From Bugulina stolonifera (Eukaryota > Bryozoa > Gymnolaemata > Cheilostomatida > Bugulidae): a stretch of DNA of 64,000 nt. The stretch is from NCBI GenBank assembly GCA_935421135.1, contig OW285188.1, positions 27,750,433 to 27,814,432 of the forward strand. Reading direction: 5' to 3'. The notes below the pieces were generated by a model that made no database searches, had not been told where the DNA came from, and saw only the letters and a list, made by a program, of their open reading frames with translations. Positions 12,001-24,600 of this stretch are shown here, piece after piece; positions within the stretch are counted from its first letter, which is position 1, and each line of letters starts with the position of its first letter. Made by a program: the position numbers and the translations under genes.

Positions 12001-14152
12001 TATACTATTATAAGACTATACCTACAGGTAATATCCCTTATATTATACTATTATAAGACTCTACCTACAGGTAATATCCCTTATATTATACTATTATAAG
12101 ACTATACCTACAGGTAATATCCATTATGTTATACTATTATAAGACTCTACCTACAGGTAATATCCATTATGTTATACTATTATAAGACTCTACCTACAGG
12201 TAATATCCCTTATATTATACTATTATAAGACTATACCTACAGGTAATATCTCTTATATTATACTATTATAAGACTATACCTACAGGTAATATCCCTTATA
12301 TTATACTATTATAAGACTATACCTACAGGTAATATCCCTTATATTATACTATTATAAGACTCTACCTACAGGTAATATCCCTTATATTATACTATTATAA
12401 GACTATACCTACAGGTAATATCCCTTATATTATACTATTATAAGACTATACCTACAGGTAATATCCCTTATATTATACTATTATAAGACTATACCTACAG
12501 GTAATATCTCTTATATTATACTATTATAAGACTATACCTACAGGTAATATCCCTTATATTATACTATTATAAGACTATACCTACAGGTAATATCCCTTAT
12601 ATTATACTATTATAAGACTCTACCTACAGGTAATATCCCTTATGTTATACTATTATAAGACTATACATACAGGTAATATCCATTATGTTATACTATTATA
12701 AGACTTTACCTACAGGTAATATCCATTATGTTATACTATTATAAGACTATACCTACAGGTAATATCTCTTATATTATACTATTATAAGACTCTACCTACA
12801 GGTAATATCCCTTATATTATACTATTATAAGACTTTACCTACAGATAATATCCATTATGTTATACTATTATAAGACTATACCTACAGGTAATATCCATTA
12901 TGTTATACTATTATAAGACTCTACCTACAGGTAATATCCCTTATGTTATACTATTATAAGACTCTACCTACAGGTAATATCCATTATGTTATACTATTAT
13001 AAGACTATACATACAGGTAATATCCCTTATATTATACTATTATAAGACTATACATACAGGTAATATCCCTTATATTATACTATTATAAGACTCTACCTAC
13101 AGGTAATATCCCTTATGTTATACTATTATAAGACTTTACCTACAGGTAATATCCATTATGTTATACTATTATAAGACTATACATACAGGTAATATCCCTT
13201 ATATTATACTATTATAAGACTCTACCTACAGGTAATATCCCTTATGTTATACTATTATAAGACTATACCTACAGGTAATATCCCTTATATTATACTATTA
13301 TAAGACTATACCTACAACTTGTACTAGCTCCAACAGATGTTCTGTGTTATCTACATATTCCAATACTGACTAACTAATCATGTACTGTGTAGATGCTGAT
13401 ATGGTGGATGTTCAGGCACCAAATCTCCTCCCCAGACCAGACAGACTCCACCACATTGTAGAGGATTTCCTCACAGAGTTCGATGCCCCGGTGACCCATT
13501 TACTGACCCTCAGGAGGTGAGTATTTCACCATCTTGAATATCCGAGATGTGGAAATAAGTAACAATGTAATTGTAGCACACTAAAGTATAGATGCTATGT
13601 TGACTTTGCGCTGATCTTCTCTCTCTGTCAGTGTATTGCAACCATTACTACAATGTACATGTATTAGTGTAATGTGATATCCATTCAATGTCATTCACTC
13701 TTCTACATCCTACGGAACCATCCATTGACCTTCACCTCAGCTGATATAATTCATCTTAAACATAATTGTATTACTACATGTGTAAATTATAGATACATAG
13801 AGACATGATTGCATTACTACATGTATATATTATAGATACATAGAGGCATAATTGTAATACTACATGTATATATTATAGATACATAGAGACATGATTGTAT
13901 TACTACATGTATATATTATAGATACATAGAGACATGGTTGTATTACTACATGTATATATTATAGATACATAGAGACATGATTGTATTACTACATGTATAT
14001 ATTATAGATACATAGAGACATGTCTTGGTACAGATCTGAGACACAAGCTGTCTGAGGAATGCTTTGAACTGGCTATGACTCATCGCACTTTACCTCTGGA
14101 CTGCCAGCTTAACTATATGAGTCATGCTGGATTGAGTACACTCAGTATATAG
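3097..14152 (+). CDS. FOXRED2: FAD-dependent oxidoreductase domain-containing protein 2 (ERFAD) homologue, 3' ten exons
   Basis: Exons, all with consistent GT-AG phases: 3097-3238, 5863-6045, 6300-6430, 6854-6974, 7347-7565, 8374-8540, 8686-8851, 9114-9352, 13393-13516, 14008-14152 (stop TAG). Together they encode about 545 codons. Visible motifs are [10 protein letters not shown] and MRHDWNSL in the first exon, the flavoprotein ATG motif in VLVMATGY, the second dinucleotide-binding motif [29 protein letters not shown], and [11 protein letters not shown] near the end. These match FOXRED2/ERFAD, an ER-luminal FAD protein linked to ER-associated degradation with SEL1L and OS9 in vertebrates (family knowledge). 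The N-terminal FAD motif and signal peptide must lie left of the window. The protein stops soon after the conserved LGTDLR region, so it lacks the longer vertebrate C-terminus and any KDEL-like tail. Almost every intron is packed with tandem repeats, several built from the splice junction itself. Confidence 0.9.
3530..3660. repeat. low-complexity TAGTACTG/TAATACTG repeat
   Basis: Irregular 8-bp units, TAGTACTG alternating with TAATACTG, lie within the FOXRED2 intron 3239-5862. No gene lies here; the frame on the minus strand is a repeat artefact. Confidence 0.8.
3880..4115 (-). mobile_element. tRNA-derived SINE-like element
   Basis: Reading the minus strand from 4115, the sequence has a pol III A box (TGGCCGAGTGGTC) and a B box (GGTTCGAGTCCC). 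The T stem GTGGG/CCCAC is perfect. The spacing of about 91 nt (4115-4025) resembles a class II (Leu/Ser) tRNA with a long variable arm. The acceptor and anticodon stems do not pair properly, so it is not a working tRNA. About 145 bp of unrelated body follows to about 3880. The call as a SINE is inferred from the tRNA head plus body; only one copy is visible in the window. Confidence 0.6.
4128..5826. repeat. mixed 11-bp / 9-bp tandem array
   Basis: The array starts as pure 11-bp ACATGCAGTGT units (4130-4400). It then switches to runs of 9-bp ACATGCAGT units punctuated by ACATACAGTGT, so groups of two to six 9-mers alternate with an 11-mer. No stop codon occurs in any of the six frames over most of it. 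That produces several long false frames on both strands. It ends about 35 bp before the acceptor of the FOXRED2 exon at 5863 and does not contain that junction. Confidence 0.93.
6401..6480 (+). repeat. two-copy duplication of an exon end plus splice donor (46-bp period)
   Basis: The last 30 bases of the FOXRED2 exon 6300-6430 (beginning ACTACGAGGGCAT) recur at 6447 inside the intron, ending CTCATACTGGGTCAG. The true donor is TAG/GTGAGT at 6431. The second copy has TGGGTCAGT in its place, a degraded donor. Confidence 0.8.
6778..6853 (+). repeat. three 28-bp copies ending at a splice acceptor
   Basis: ACTACATGTATATTATAG occurs at 6780, 6808 and 6836. The third copy is ATATTCTAG, the acceptor used for the exon at 6854. 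In the first two copies the AG is followed by GTAAGT, so each carries an acceptor-like site abutting a donor-like site. Confidence 0.8.
6958..7143 (+). repeat. 31-bp array of exon end plus donor, 6 copies
   Basis: The unit holds GTTGGAGACCTCAG (the last codons of the exon, V-G-D-L-R) followed by GTAAACCCCC. The first copy is the real exon-intron junction at 6974/6975. Five more copies lie in the intron, each with an intact CAG/GTAAAC donor except one GTAATC. Confidence 0.92.
7226..7370 (+). repeat. three copies of acceptor plus exon start (51-52 bp)
   Basis: TACAGGGCAGTGAAYAATGG occurs at about 7239, 7290 and 7342. The last is the acceptor and start of the FOXRED2 exon at 7347. The two upstream copies could serve as decoy acceptors, but they run into a TATATATT stretch with in-frame stops. 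Confidence 0.88.
7556..7925 (+). repeat. 43-bp array of exon end plus donor, about 8 copies
   Basis: The exon end TTCAATCA and donor GTAAGTCTG at 7565/7566 start a 43-bp unit that repeats about eight times. Nearly all copies keep TCAATCAGTAAGTCTG; one has GCAAGT, which destroys that donor. The rest of the intron to 8373 is ordinary AT-rich sequence. Confidence 0.92.
8232..8298. repeat. 17-bp tandem repeat, 4 copies
   Basis: GACTACCAGCACATATA and close variants start at 8232, 8249, 8266 and 8283 inside the FOXRED2 intron 7566-8373. Confidence 0.85.
8936..9113 (+). repeat. 13-bp TACTTACATATTG array running into a splice acceptor
   Basis: About 13 irregular copies of TACTTACATATTG/TACTTACACATCG lie here. 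The final copy reads ATTGTACTTACAG and provides the acceptor for the exon at 9114. Confidence 0.8.
9330..13317 (+). repeat. 43-bp array of exon end plus donor, about 92 copies (4 kb)
   Basis: The first copy overlaps the real junction at 9352/9353: exon end TACTATTATAAGACTTTAC then CTACAG/GTAATATCC. The 43-bp unit repeats to about 13317 with small changes: ACTTTACC/ACTATACC/ACTCTACC, TATCCCTT/TATCCATT/TATCTCTT, and ATATTATA/ATGTTATA. A few units gain three bases as GTAATAATATCC. Nearly every copy keeps the joined CTACAG/GTAATA, an acceptor-like site directly against a donor. The true acceptor of this intron lies 76 bp beyond the array (exon at 13393). Confidence 0.96.
13760..14022 (+). repeat. 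43-bp array of acceptor plus exon start, about 6 copies
   Basis: The unit contains ATATATTATAG/ATACATAGA followed by GACATG. The last copy supplies the acceptor (14007) and first bases of the terminal FOXRED2 exon. The five upstream copies repeat the acceptor and about 15 exon bases. Confidence 0.9.
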
Positions 14153-14464
14153 ACATATACTATATGGAGGGGGAGGGCAAATCCTATAACAGTAGAATTA
14201 ACCGATATTAGCATTTCATAACAGCACTGCTAACCTACTCTACTTGACTCTTTGTTACAATTATTAACCATGGAATGGCGGTAGCAGTTGATGTTATGTA
14301 CATGTACATGTACATGCATCATATATATGTACATGTATCATATACATGATACATGTACATATATACAAAATGTATGATACACATAATGTACATGAGACAC
14401 TTGGTTAAGTTAGGGACAGAATGTTCTGTAATCTGTTTATTCTTCTATCTGTATTTTAATATTC

Positions 14465-14690
14465 CCATATGCTGATATTCACTGCCCTCTGGTATAGTAT
14501 AGTAATATTCCCGTATGCTAATATTCACTGCCCTCTGGTATAGTATAGTAATATTCCCATATGCTAATATTCACTGCCCTCTGGTATAGTATAGTAATAT
14601 TCCCATATGCTAATATTCACTGCCCTCTGGTATAGTATAGTAATATTCCCATATGCTAATATTCACTGTCCTCTGGTATAGTAACATGTG
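14465..14690. repeat. 46-bp tandem repeat, 5 copies
   Basis: The unit includes TGCTAATATTCACTGCCCTC and then TGGTATAGTATAG. It lies 310 bp after the FOXRED2 stop, so it is probably in the 3' UTR or just beyond. Upstream, 14290-14400 holds a palindromic ATGTACATG simple repeat. Confidence 0.88.
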
Positions 14691-15133
14691 TTAGTAAATG
14701 CCTAATATCCAGGTGATAGAATTGCACTGTCAACAGGAATACAATGTGTTAGTAGCTGGGAGGCATGTTATTATTTTACTTTCAGCAAGTGTTTGTGGTA
14801 TTTTAAGTGGTTTACGGATATGTTATTTTATTAAATGATAAGCAGATTTTTCATGTTGGAATTGGTGCACAGGAACCATTTGACGTTTGAAAGTATATAA
14901 TGAGTCAGACACTAGTGTATGGGCAGTTGCAATGTTCTATATTTATACATATAACTATGTATTCTATTGGTATTTCTCTATTTTTGATAAGACAAGACGC
15001 TACCTTTACTCTCAAGTGCTGCAGATCTGATATTTCCGTATCTTCTACAAGGATTGTTTCTATATTATGTACTACAAGGATTATTTCTATAATATGTAAT
15101 ACAAAATGCTATTTCATCATTGTAGAAGGATGC

Positions 15134-15139
15134 AATAAA
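15134..15139 (+). terminator. candidate poly(A) signal AATAAA for FOXRED2
   Basis: A canonical AATAAA sits 982 bp after the FOXRED2 stop codon in AT-rich sequence. It is the best candidate before the next gene starts at 15687. Use is inferred from sequence only. Confidence 0.4.
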
Positions 15140-15686
15140 ATTAATAGCTAATATTAAACTAACCAGTTGTACTATATGCCTATTAGCCAATGCATGTCAG
15201 ATATCACCAGGTTGCGCTGCAGTAGTAGTTTGAACTTCCAGGTTTATTGGTTTTTGAGTGTTAGACATACATGTACAATGTAATATGATTAGAGGTAACT
15301 TAACCAATGTGCCCACATGTTTTACTTTGTATTTGCTGTCTACCTACCTAGTTTGTCTCAATTCAAATATTTGTTCAGAATTCGGATGTTTCTGATAACT
15401 TGCCAATCTGGGTTTTGAGATTTATTGCCCATGGCAAAACACTGTATGCAACAAGTGCAGTACATCTACACGTTGCAGTATTCGTCCGGAGTTATCTGCT
15501 CAGTATATAGGCAACGATTATAATTATTTTCCAGGTACTTCTAACGTATCAAGTATATTTAGCTGTAACGTAGTTCCGGTGGTAAAATCCAAAACTATAT
15601 TTTTGGGTTTTCAAACAACGATGGGACCTGAAAATTTTAGCTTATGTTACGCTACCAACTAATGCAGTTGCTATAAAAACTAGAAT
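15140..15686 (+). promoter_or_regulatory. intergenic region presumed to hold the RNGTT promoter
   Basis: This 0.55-kb stretch separates the FOXRED2 poly(A) signal from the capping-enzyme start codon. No TATA box at a sensible place, repeat array or open frame of note is visible. The two genes run in the same direction. Confidence 0.3.
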
Positions 15687-18600
15687 ATGTCAAAAAGAAG
15701 CAATGCTAATATTGTTGTTCCACCTAGATGGTTAAATTGCCCTCGTAAAAGCGCACTTATTGCAGGTAGGGGACAAAATGCCTGGTCACTGGATGACTAG
15801 ATTAAGACTCGACTATCACTTATCAGCATCAGGTTCAACTTACATTATATTTACACACAGAAAAAACATAAACCACTTGTAGTAGTTAGTTATCATTAGT
15901 GTAAATTTCTCATAATTTACTAGGTAACCTACTAGTTTAAACTTAATTTGGTAGCTAAGCTTGTTGTTTTTGCCTTTGATGTTCCAACGGTCAGCCGTGA
16001 ATGTATTCGTATTGCTGGGGCTATGCTGTATATCAGAATGCTAACTACATGACAATGTTTATAGCCTACTCAATCTGCATACTGTGTACTGTTTCGGCAT
16101 TTGACACCTCATCAGTGCAGCTCAGAGATATACCTAGCAGGGGGGTAACTTTCTTGAAAAAGTTGAGGCGGCCAAAATTGGACTGGCTAACAGTAGCGGT
16201 GTGGGGAGGGTGTGTGCGGGATGGGGGAAGGAGGGTGGGGCACCTTCCACAAGAAAACTTTTGAAAATTCACACAAAAACAGCCATTTTGATGTGATGGT
16301 ACAAAAGTACAAAATGTTGCATAGTAATCTGCCAATAGTAAACTTCAAATTAGTATACTGCAAAATAGTGCTTCTCTGTTTGGCTTGGCCATGACGTGCC
16401 ATTGTAGTCCTTTACATCATTACATGACTTAGGCCTAAAAATGTACACACATTAATAAGACGGGAAATAGTACAAATTTTGTTGATGGATAGAGATGGAG
16501 AGTGGTATTCTAGGGTTTCCAAACCCTGAAGAACAGTGTTAGAAGTGGAACAAATGAGGTGGGTGGGCACACTGCATGCAATCTTATGGCATCCCTATAG
16601 TTGAATACAGAATTACACATGCAGTGATCCTATCTTACAGATGAGATTAGTATTGTCATTGTATAGCTAACAAATTGAGTGAATTACTAAAATGAAAAAA
16701 ATTGTCCCTCAGTGGGATTCGAACTAGTGTCTCTATGCATGAAGACCAAACACTCTACCAATTACGCTATCAAATCAGCAGTGGCTTCACGCAAAAATTA
16801 GCCATTAATGTAATGATACACATAGTAGCATCATTTTCATTAGAGTATGTTTATATCATGTAGGGCACGGTAACTATGCCTTCCGATATTAGCTTAATTT
16901 TTTCTTCTCTTAACAAAAAGTTCAGGCGGCTAGGGCCGCCTGAGCCACCTAGATAGTTACGGCCCTGCCTAGGAGCACACCTTAGCAATACTGTATACTT
17001 CCAATAAAGCATATTTAAAAGGTGGGAAATACACTGAACCAGAGTTCTCAAGCTGCCAGAGACAGCGAGAATACATATATGTGTGTGTCATTATTTATTC
17101 TTCTCAGTAACCTATTAATGTTCTACTACTTTAGATGTCTCTTTTATTAAATTATTATAACTGGCCGACCCGGATTTTTGTATTTTAATTGTACACAATA
17201 TGTGAACTTCTGGCCAAATTGGCCTGGTGTTGCATCCGGGATGACTATATATTATATAAGTGTTGCTTTACTAGGAGCAGCGTCATTCGTCTTCTAAGCG
17301 CTAGCAACAACCACCGGATCTGAGAGTCGGCGAACTTGTGCCACATGGGAGCCTGCTGCCTGCAGACTACTGGTATTGCATTGCCACCCCTGCCTGGCAT
17401 AGGCACTTATAATAACTAGCATCAGGGTTACACATATGAGGTCTGCTTCCTGTGAGGTTCGAATGCTTCCCGCAGGGCGCTATTCCCTGCATCCGTAACA
17501 GTAGCCTATATTTTAATATACCTGCATTAGTGCCTCTCATACTTTACCTAAAGACGGACAAGAGGAGGTAGAACTGCAGTTGTGCTCAGAGTGCACAGCT
17601 TCACCCCGCATTACCTATCAACACTAGATTAGTCTTTGTAGTAAAAACAAAACATAGCTTGATAGTGAAAAATGGGTGCACAGGGCAGAGAGTACAGTAT
17701 GAGTAGATGTAATAGGCAAGTATGAGAGCGATAGAATTAACACCGACTCGTATTAACATGATTGTTGGAGTTAGAATAAAATGGTAGAGAGTAGAGTATG
17801 AGCATAATAAAATATAATGATTGTTTATTGATACTCGTGACTCTGTCTCAACTGGAGCTAGCCAGAGATGTGTATCAATTTATGAAAAATTGTTTAAGAA
17901 TTTATATTATTTATTAGTTTATGTCATCATTATTAAACAGTGGTGATATTAAAATAAGGTAATAAAACATGGGGCTAATCAGATAGTTCGAAACTAGAGT
18001 TGTGACAGAGCTGGTAGCTTACAATGAATGTTACTTTTCTATATAGTTTGATGATATTCTTGTTGCCTATGGCGTGGAGCTCAGTTTAACTCAGCTTCAA
18101 CAGGCTGTATATGATCTGGTAGAGGCTAGGGTTGCTAGGCTACTGCAAGCTAGAGTCTGAGCAATGACTAGGTAGTTTGCTGGTCAAACTGTAGCAGAGT
18201 ATACATGAAAGTGTTGCGAATGTTTTAGATAAATTCATAGCTTTCAAGACACCTCTAGACCACAGATACGATGAGGAAGTTCCAGATGAATGTAAATTCA
18301 ACATTCAGATGTTTTTATCATCTATAAAGAACAGCTACGGGAAATCAATTGGATTGGTAGTTGATCTCACCAACACGACCCGCTTCTATAACAAGGATGA
18401 GGTTGAGTCTACAGGATGTAGATACGTTAAGTTACAATGTAAAGGGTAAGTACACACGTCCTTACCATAGTACATACGTCCTTACCATAGTACATACGTC
18501 CTTACCATAGTACATTCGTCCTTACTATAGTACATACATCCTTACTATAGTACATACGTCCTTACTATAGTACATACGTCCTTACTATAGTACATACGTC

Positions 18601-21600
18601 CTTACTATGTCACATACGTCCTTACCATAGTATATACGTCCTTACCATAGTACACACGTCCTTACTATGTCACATACGTCCTTACCATAGCATATACGTC
18701 CTTACCATAGTACATACGTCCTTACTATGTCACATACGTCCTTACCATAGTACATACGTCCTTACCATAGTACATACGTCCTTACCATAGTACACACGTC
18801 CTTACCATAGTACATACGTCCTTACTATAGTACATACGTCCTTACCATAGTACACACGTCCTTACCATAGTACATACGTCCTTACCATAGCACATACGTC
18901 CTTACCGTAGTATATACGTCCTTACCATAGTACACACGTCCTTACTAACTATAGTACATACATCATAATACACTGTACAAGCTGTATATAATTGGGTAGG
19001 AAGATAGAGATGTCCATCATAATATCTTGTGTGTTAGACTCCGCCCACTTGGAAGCGGAAGGTTACATAGTGCTAACAACTACTGGCACTCTACTAGCAA
19101 CTCTGTATTATATGTAGGCATGGAGAGACTCCAGACAGGGAACAGACGATGCTATTTATAGACGTGGTTCACAAGTTTATCAGACAGAAACCTCTGGAAC
19201 TAGTTGGTGAGTTTTCACATTGCCCTAGACTCATTGTATAGATTAGATATCATTTTTATTCATTTCTCTCTGGTGTATCCTTCATCTTATGAAGCCAGTT
19301 CAACCCTATAATAAGAATCTATTGGGGGCGTACATAATAAGCTGTGAGCAGACTGAATGTGACAGGTTCCAGCAACCTGCTAGTTATTCTGGGCATATTT
19401 CTATTACAGAAGAATTTATAATTGTAGGCCTATACAGATTGTAATGTTCTAGGTGTTCACTGTACATACTGTAATGTTCTAGATGTTCGCTGTAATAATC
19501 AAGGTATCCACTGTATACATACTGTAATGTTCACTGTACATACCGAATATTCTACTGTAGGTATTCACTGTACACATGGGTTCAACAGAACTGGATTCCT
19601 TATATGCTCTTACTTGGTGGAACAGATGGACTGGAGGTATGCAGACTTCATTAACCTCATTATTGTAAAATCCACCTGCCACCTACCGGCAACCACCTGC
19701 CATCTGCCTGTATATAACATGTGTACACTTACTGTATAGTTTCTACACATACATGTATATACATGTAATATGTCATGTTGTAGTATAGAGGCAGCTGTAC
19801 ACACATTCTCACAGAGCAGATCACCAGGTATATATAAAGGTACATACATTAGAGAGCTGTTCAAGATATACGATGATGTAGATGATGCACCTGATCCCCC
19901 AGTTCTGCCAGACTGGTGTAACGGTATGTATTTGTAGATGCATGTTATATAACTAACACTCTGTCTACACACTGGCAACATTCTCTGTATGACAGGGTAT
20001 CTGCTCCGTATGACAGGGTATTTACTCTATATGACAGGGTATCTAATCTGTATAACAGGGTGTCTACTCTGTATGACAGGTATCTACTCTGTATGACAGG
20101 TATCTACTCTGTATGACAGGGTGTCTACTCTGTATGACAGGTATCTGCTCTGTATGACAGGGTGTCTACTCTGTATGACAGGGTATCTATTCTATATATT
20201 TCATTCTAACAGAGGACGAGACGGCTGAGCTTGATGATGATGGAAATGATCTGGAAGCCTGTGGACCAAGTAAGAGGAGGAGGCAGGAACCTGTTAAAGC
20301 CAACCCTACTTTCATGGTTGGGGTATCAGGAGCCACGGCTATCACAGACCAGCCCAGGCTATCAGACATCCAGCATAGAGTACAGGACATGTGTGGGTGG
20401 AGCAGGTGAGTTGTTGTTCTTACGTGTACTCGCATCTGATTGGTCGTTCTTACATGTGCTTGCATCTGATTGGCTGTTCTTACATGTGCTTGCGTCTGAT
20501 TGGCTGGCATGAGCTCACATTTGCTTTAATTTAATGCCCTAACATCTCTCCAATTTTTTTTAACATGTATATCTCCTCAGTCCTTGTATAAACATGCATC
20601 GTATAGCCTATAGCTTTGATAACATTCCATATGAATCTACATATTGTATTATAATAATCTAGTCTAGCATCAATTCCACTACATATTTCTGTATAGACTG
20701 TATTCTTCCTAGTTCCACTCCTTAGACTATTAACTACTTACCTATTATGCACCTCCTTCATATCAACAGAAGACTATTCACTAGCTGATTGGTTAATTAT
20801 TGACCAATCACATTACTTTATCTACAGGACCGGGTTCCCAGGCTCCCAGCCTGTGTCTATGGATTTGAAGAACATGAAGTTGTTGCATGAGAAAAGATAC
20901 TTTGTTAGTTGGAAGGCAGACGGTACAAGGTGAGTATATTATTGTAAGTAATATATATACTCTTTGTACATCTTGGTTGTAGATATAGACTGCTGGCCGT
21001 TGATGGAGACACTGTGTGGTGTATATACTTATATATGTAGTGTCATGTGTTTTGAGGTAGCATTGAGGCCACTTAACTATAGTTGTACAATATTGGTGCC
21101 TGGATTGTATAACTCTAGATATGTATATGCCAGTAGGTAAAGGGTCATTTCGACAAAGACAGTTCAAAACGGGGCGTTTCACAACCGGACATTTCGAAAC
21201 CGGACAGTTTAAAACTGTGTAGATTTTATTTAGAAGAACACAACTCACCGATTATTAATTTTAATTAATTAGTTGAAATCTGGGGGTTGGGGTTAGGGGT
21301 TTCGAACTGCCCTGTGTTGAACTGTCCAGTTTTGAAACGTCCTGTTTCAAACTGTCTTTTTCGAACAGTCGCACATTCATGTCAGTACTGTAGCAAACAG
21401 CATATTATGACTATACTTAGAACAATAGGCTACGTTCTACATGTATAGCCCTATAGAAGAAAAGAATATCACTGTCCCATACAGTGTGGCCAGATAAAAT
21501 ATTAGCCCTGCCAAAAAAGGCAGCTACTTACTACCAGCAATAAGAAAGCCCAGAAAAATTCAAAAACTTGCACAAGTTGCCATACAGCTATTAAATATAA

Positions 21601-24600
21601 GTTACATTGTAATTCTGTGAAATCACTAGTGTTTATAACCTCAGACCCACACTTTGCCCCTCCCTCACTATTTGATGCTATTTTTTGTATAAAGTACCTC
21701 AAGGGAAGGTACTGTACACCTCTAACAGATTTTCTCTCATGTAGAATTCAAAACAACAATGTACATGTACATGTACTTTAATACAGTGGAACTTGCTTAA
21801 TTCAACCTTGGATAATTAAAAAACTTGGTTAGTTCAAACTATTAGCCTTGGTCCCTGCTAAGCACTATATAAATGGCTTCAAATAATTCAAACTTACCAT
21901 CTGTAATTCAAACTTCATGCGGCTTAGGCTCACACTATAATCAATGATAATAATATCACAGCCAGCATTAGTCCCGTAATAATCGTTGCTAGTAGTTAGT
22001 AGTTATTTAGTTACTACTGCTATATGTTTCTGCTCAAACTAAGCTGGGAAAACCCACTAATTGCTTTACTGTTCCTTTGCTAAATGCGTTTTTATACTGT
22101 TGTCCTGTACATGTGATGCATGTCATTATATAAAATGAAGGGATCACATAATTCAAACTCGGCCTAATTCAAACCAATTATGGTGGTCCCTTGGAGTTTG
22201 AATTAAGCAAGTTCCACTATATATCCACAAAGCAAACACAAACAAAACATGGGCTCAAATTTTGTAAACTCCAAGGTACATGTAGTAGTTTGCAGCGTGT
22301 GACCTTATTGTTGTGAAGCCCAAACACCAAATTTTGTCTTTGCAGATTGACCATTCCACCAGAAATGTCATATCACTTAAATCTAGGCTAATCTCAATTA
22401 TTGCATGGTTGTATGCGTTTGTTCTCAAGTCTGTGAAATTCCAGTGAAAATACATTAAATCCAGAAGACTTGTACTACGAAAATAGTGCACATACCACCT
22501 TCTCCCTTGGTATTTGGTCCTTATGTAAATGGGGTATAAAATGAGACGAGTCAGCTCACTCCTCTCAATGTAAGTTATACGTAAAATTATGGGCTTGATG
22601 GAGTCTAAACAGTGAAAACACTGTACAGTGGCTGTCGTAACTTTATTTGTGGTAACTCGAATATTGTATATTATATTTCACAGGTATATGATGTTTATAG
22701 AGGGACCTGGTGCTATATATATGGTGGACAGAGACAATTGTGTGTTCCATATTCCCAACTTAGAATTTCCAAAAAGAAATTTGTCTTCCCATGTGACCAA
22801 CACTTTACTAGACGGTGAACTTGTCATAGATGAAGATAAAGTACACAAGAGAAAGATACCCAGATATCTCATATATGACATTATTACATTCGAGGTGGGT
22901 AGACCTATAACACCCCCCCCCCAACCTACCCTTACTTTTGTTGGGTAGCAGGTTATTGTTTCTGCATACAATAGGCATAGTTGGATATTGCACATGCACG
23001 CTAAATAAGTAGCAATATGTAGCAATAAGAATTAATTTTATTCAGTATTACACAGCGCCTATCACCTCAGCTAGTTGTGCCTGGTAATAATATTTATTTC
23101 ACGAAGGGGAGTTTATTAAGATATATAGTTCATAGATGACATGGAGTACCTACTCACAGTTTGTCTGTAGATAGGTCATTACTATATAATAAATTAGCAT
23201 GCCAATAGTTTATTTTAAACAGTGTCACATCTCTTTCATATGTTTACAGGGTAAAGAGGTAGGGAAGACAGACTTCAACACTCGGCTTACATGCATCAAG
23301 AAGGAGATATATAACCCTCGAGTAGAGAAGCAACAGCAAGGACTGCTAGATCGGTCGAGGGAGCCTTTTAGTATCAGACAAAAACCTTTCTATGACCTCA
23401 GCCATTCTAGCAGAATAAACGATGTGAAGAAGGTAAACCTGTGGGAGATATGCATATTATACATGTAATTCGACCTCGGCTAATTCGAAAATTTGGCTAG
23501 TTCAAACTATTAGCCTTGGTCCATGCCGAGTACTGTAGAATTGGCTTTAGCCAATTCAAATTTACTATGTACAATTCAAACTTTAAATACTTAGCTTATG
23601 TTATATACATTAGTCACGCCTGAGCACCCAGATGCTCTGATTGGTTATACACTGATAATGCACTGAACACACGCCAATAACAATTTCTACTGAAGCAGAG
23701 GAAACTAACAGATTTCTTAACACCGTTCACTGTTCCATAGCTAAACGACAATGCGTTTTCATACTGTTGTTCTGTTACATGTGGTGCATAACTTGTTGCC
23801 CATACGCAGTGTTGTAGTTCTGAGTGTAATAAACAGTACAGTACAAGTACAGTACAAGCTGTCATGTTAAAACTTGTCTTCCCTCAATTATGTTCATAGT
23901 TGAAGCAAATGAAAATCAATGCATACGTGTACATACATGTACGATTACATAATAGTAATGTGTGAAGTAGGCATCCAAGGCATTATACAAAATGAGGTGA
24001 TCACACAATTCAAACTCATGCCTAATTCAAACAAATTATGTCGGTCCCTTGGAGTTTGAATTAGGCAAGTTCCACTTTACATGTATACGGTGTACATTGT
24101 GTTATTGTACAATTTTGCAAAACACAAAGTATTTGTGAGGAACAGAATATTGGTTGATGTATATGTTCTAGTAGCATGTTACATTCTGTAGTGTGTATTC
24201 TTATGTTTGCAGTTGTTAAGTGAAGAGTTTACAAGTTCAGTGGGACATGAGACGGATGGTCTGGTATTCCAACCGGGTGGCCCCTCAGATGTAAGTGTTA
24301 CTTGTTATATGCATGAGTTCACTAGAAGTAAGTGTTATATGTTATATGCATGAGCTCACTAGAAGTTGCCATGATTTTGGTTTGTCAGTTTTTGACCAAT
24401 GATGATCAAGAACTCTGCTGCTTTGTTGGTTTATCAAATACAGTGTGTGACAATTTTTAATGACTACATGACTTGTGTCTTGTCTAGCATTACATCAGTG
24501 ACTAGGCATTAAATTTAGAATATCTCACCAGCTCTGGTTGACAGGAAAGACACAAGTATTGAGTAAACTGGTTTGTCTTAGTTGAACATCTTTTACTGAA

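Noticed and set aside
16001..16402. Overlapping short frames on both strands
   Set aside because: They fall largely in the end of the CAGGG-type transposon and have no conserved motifs.
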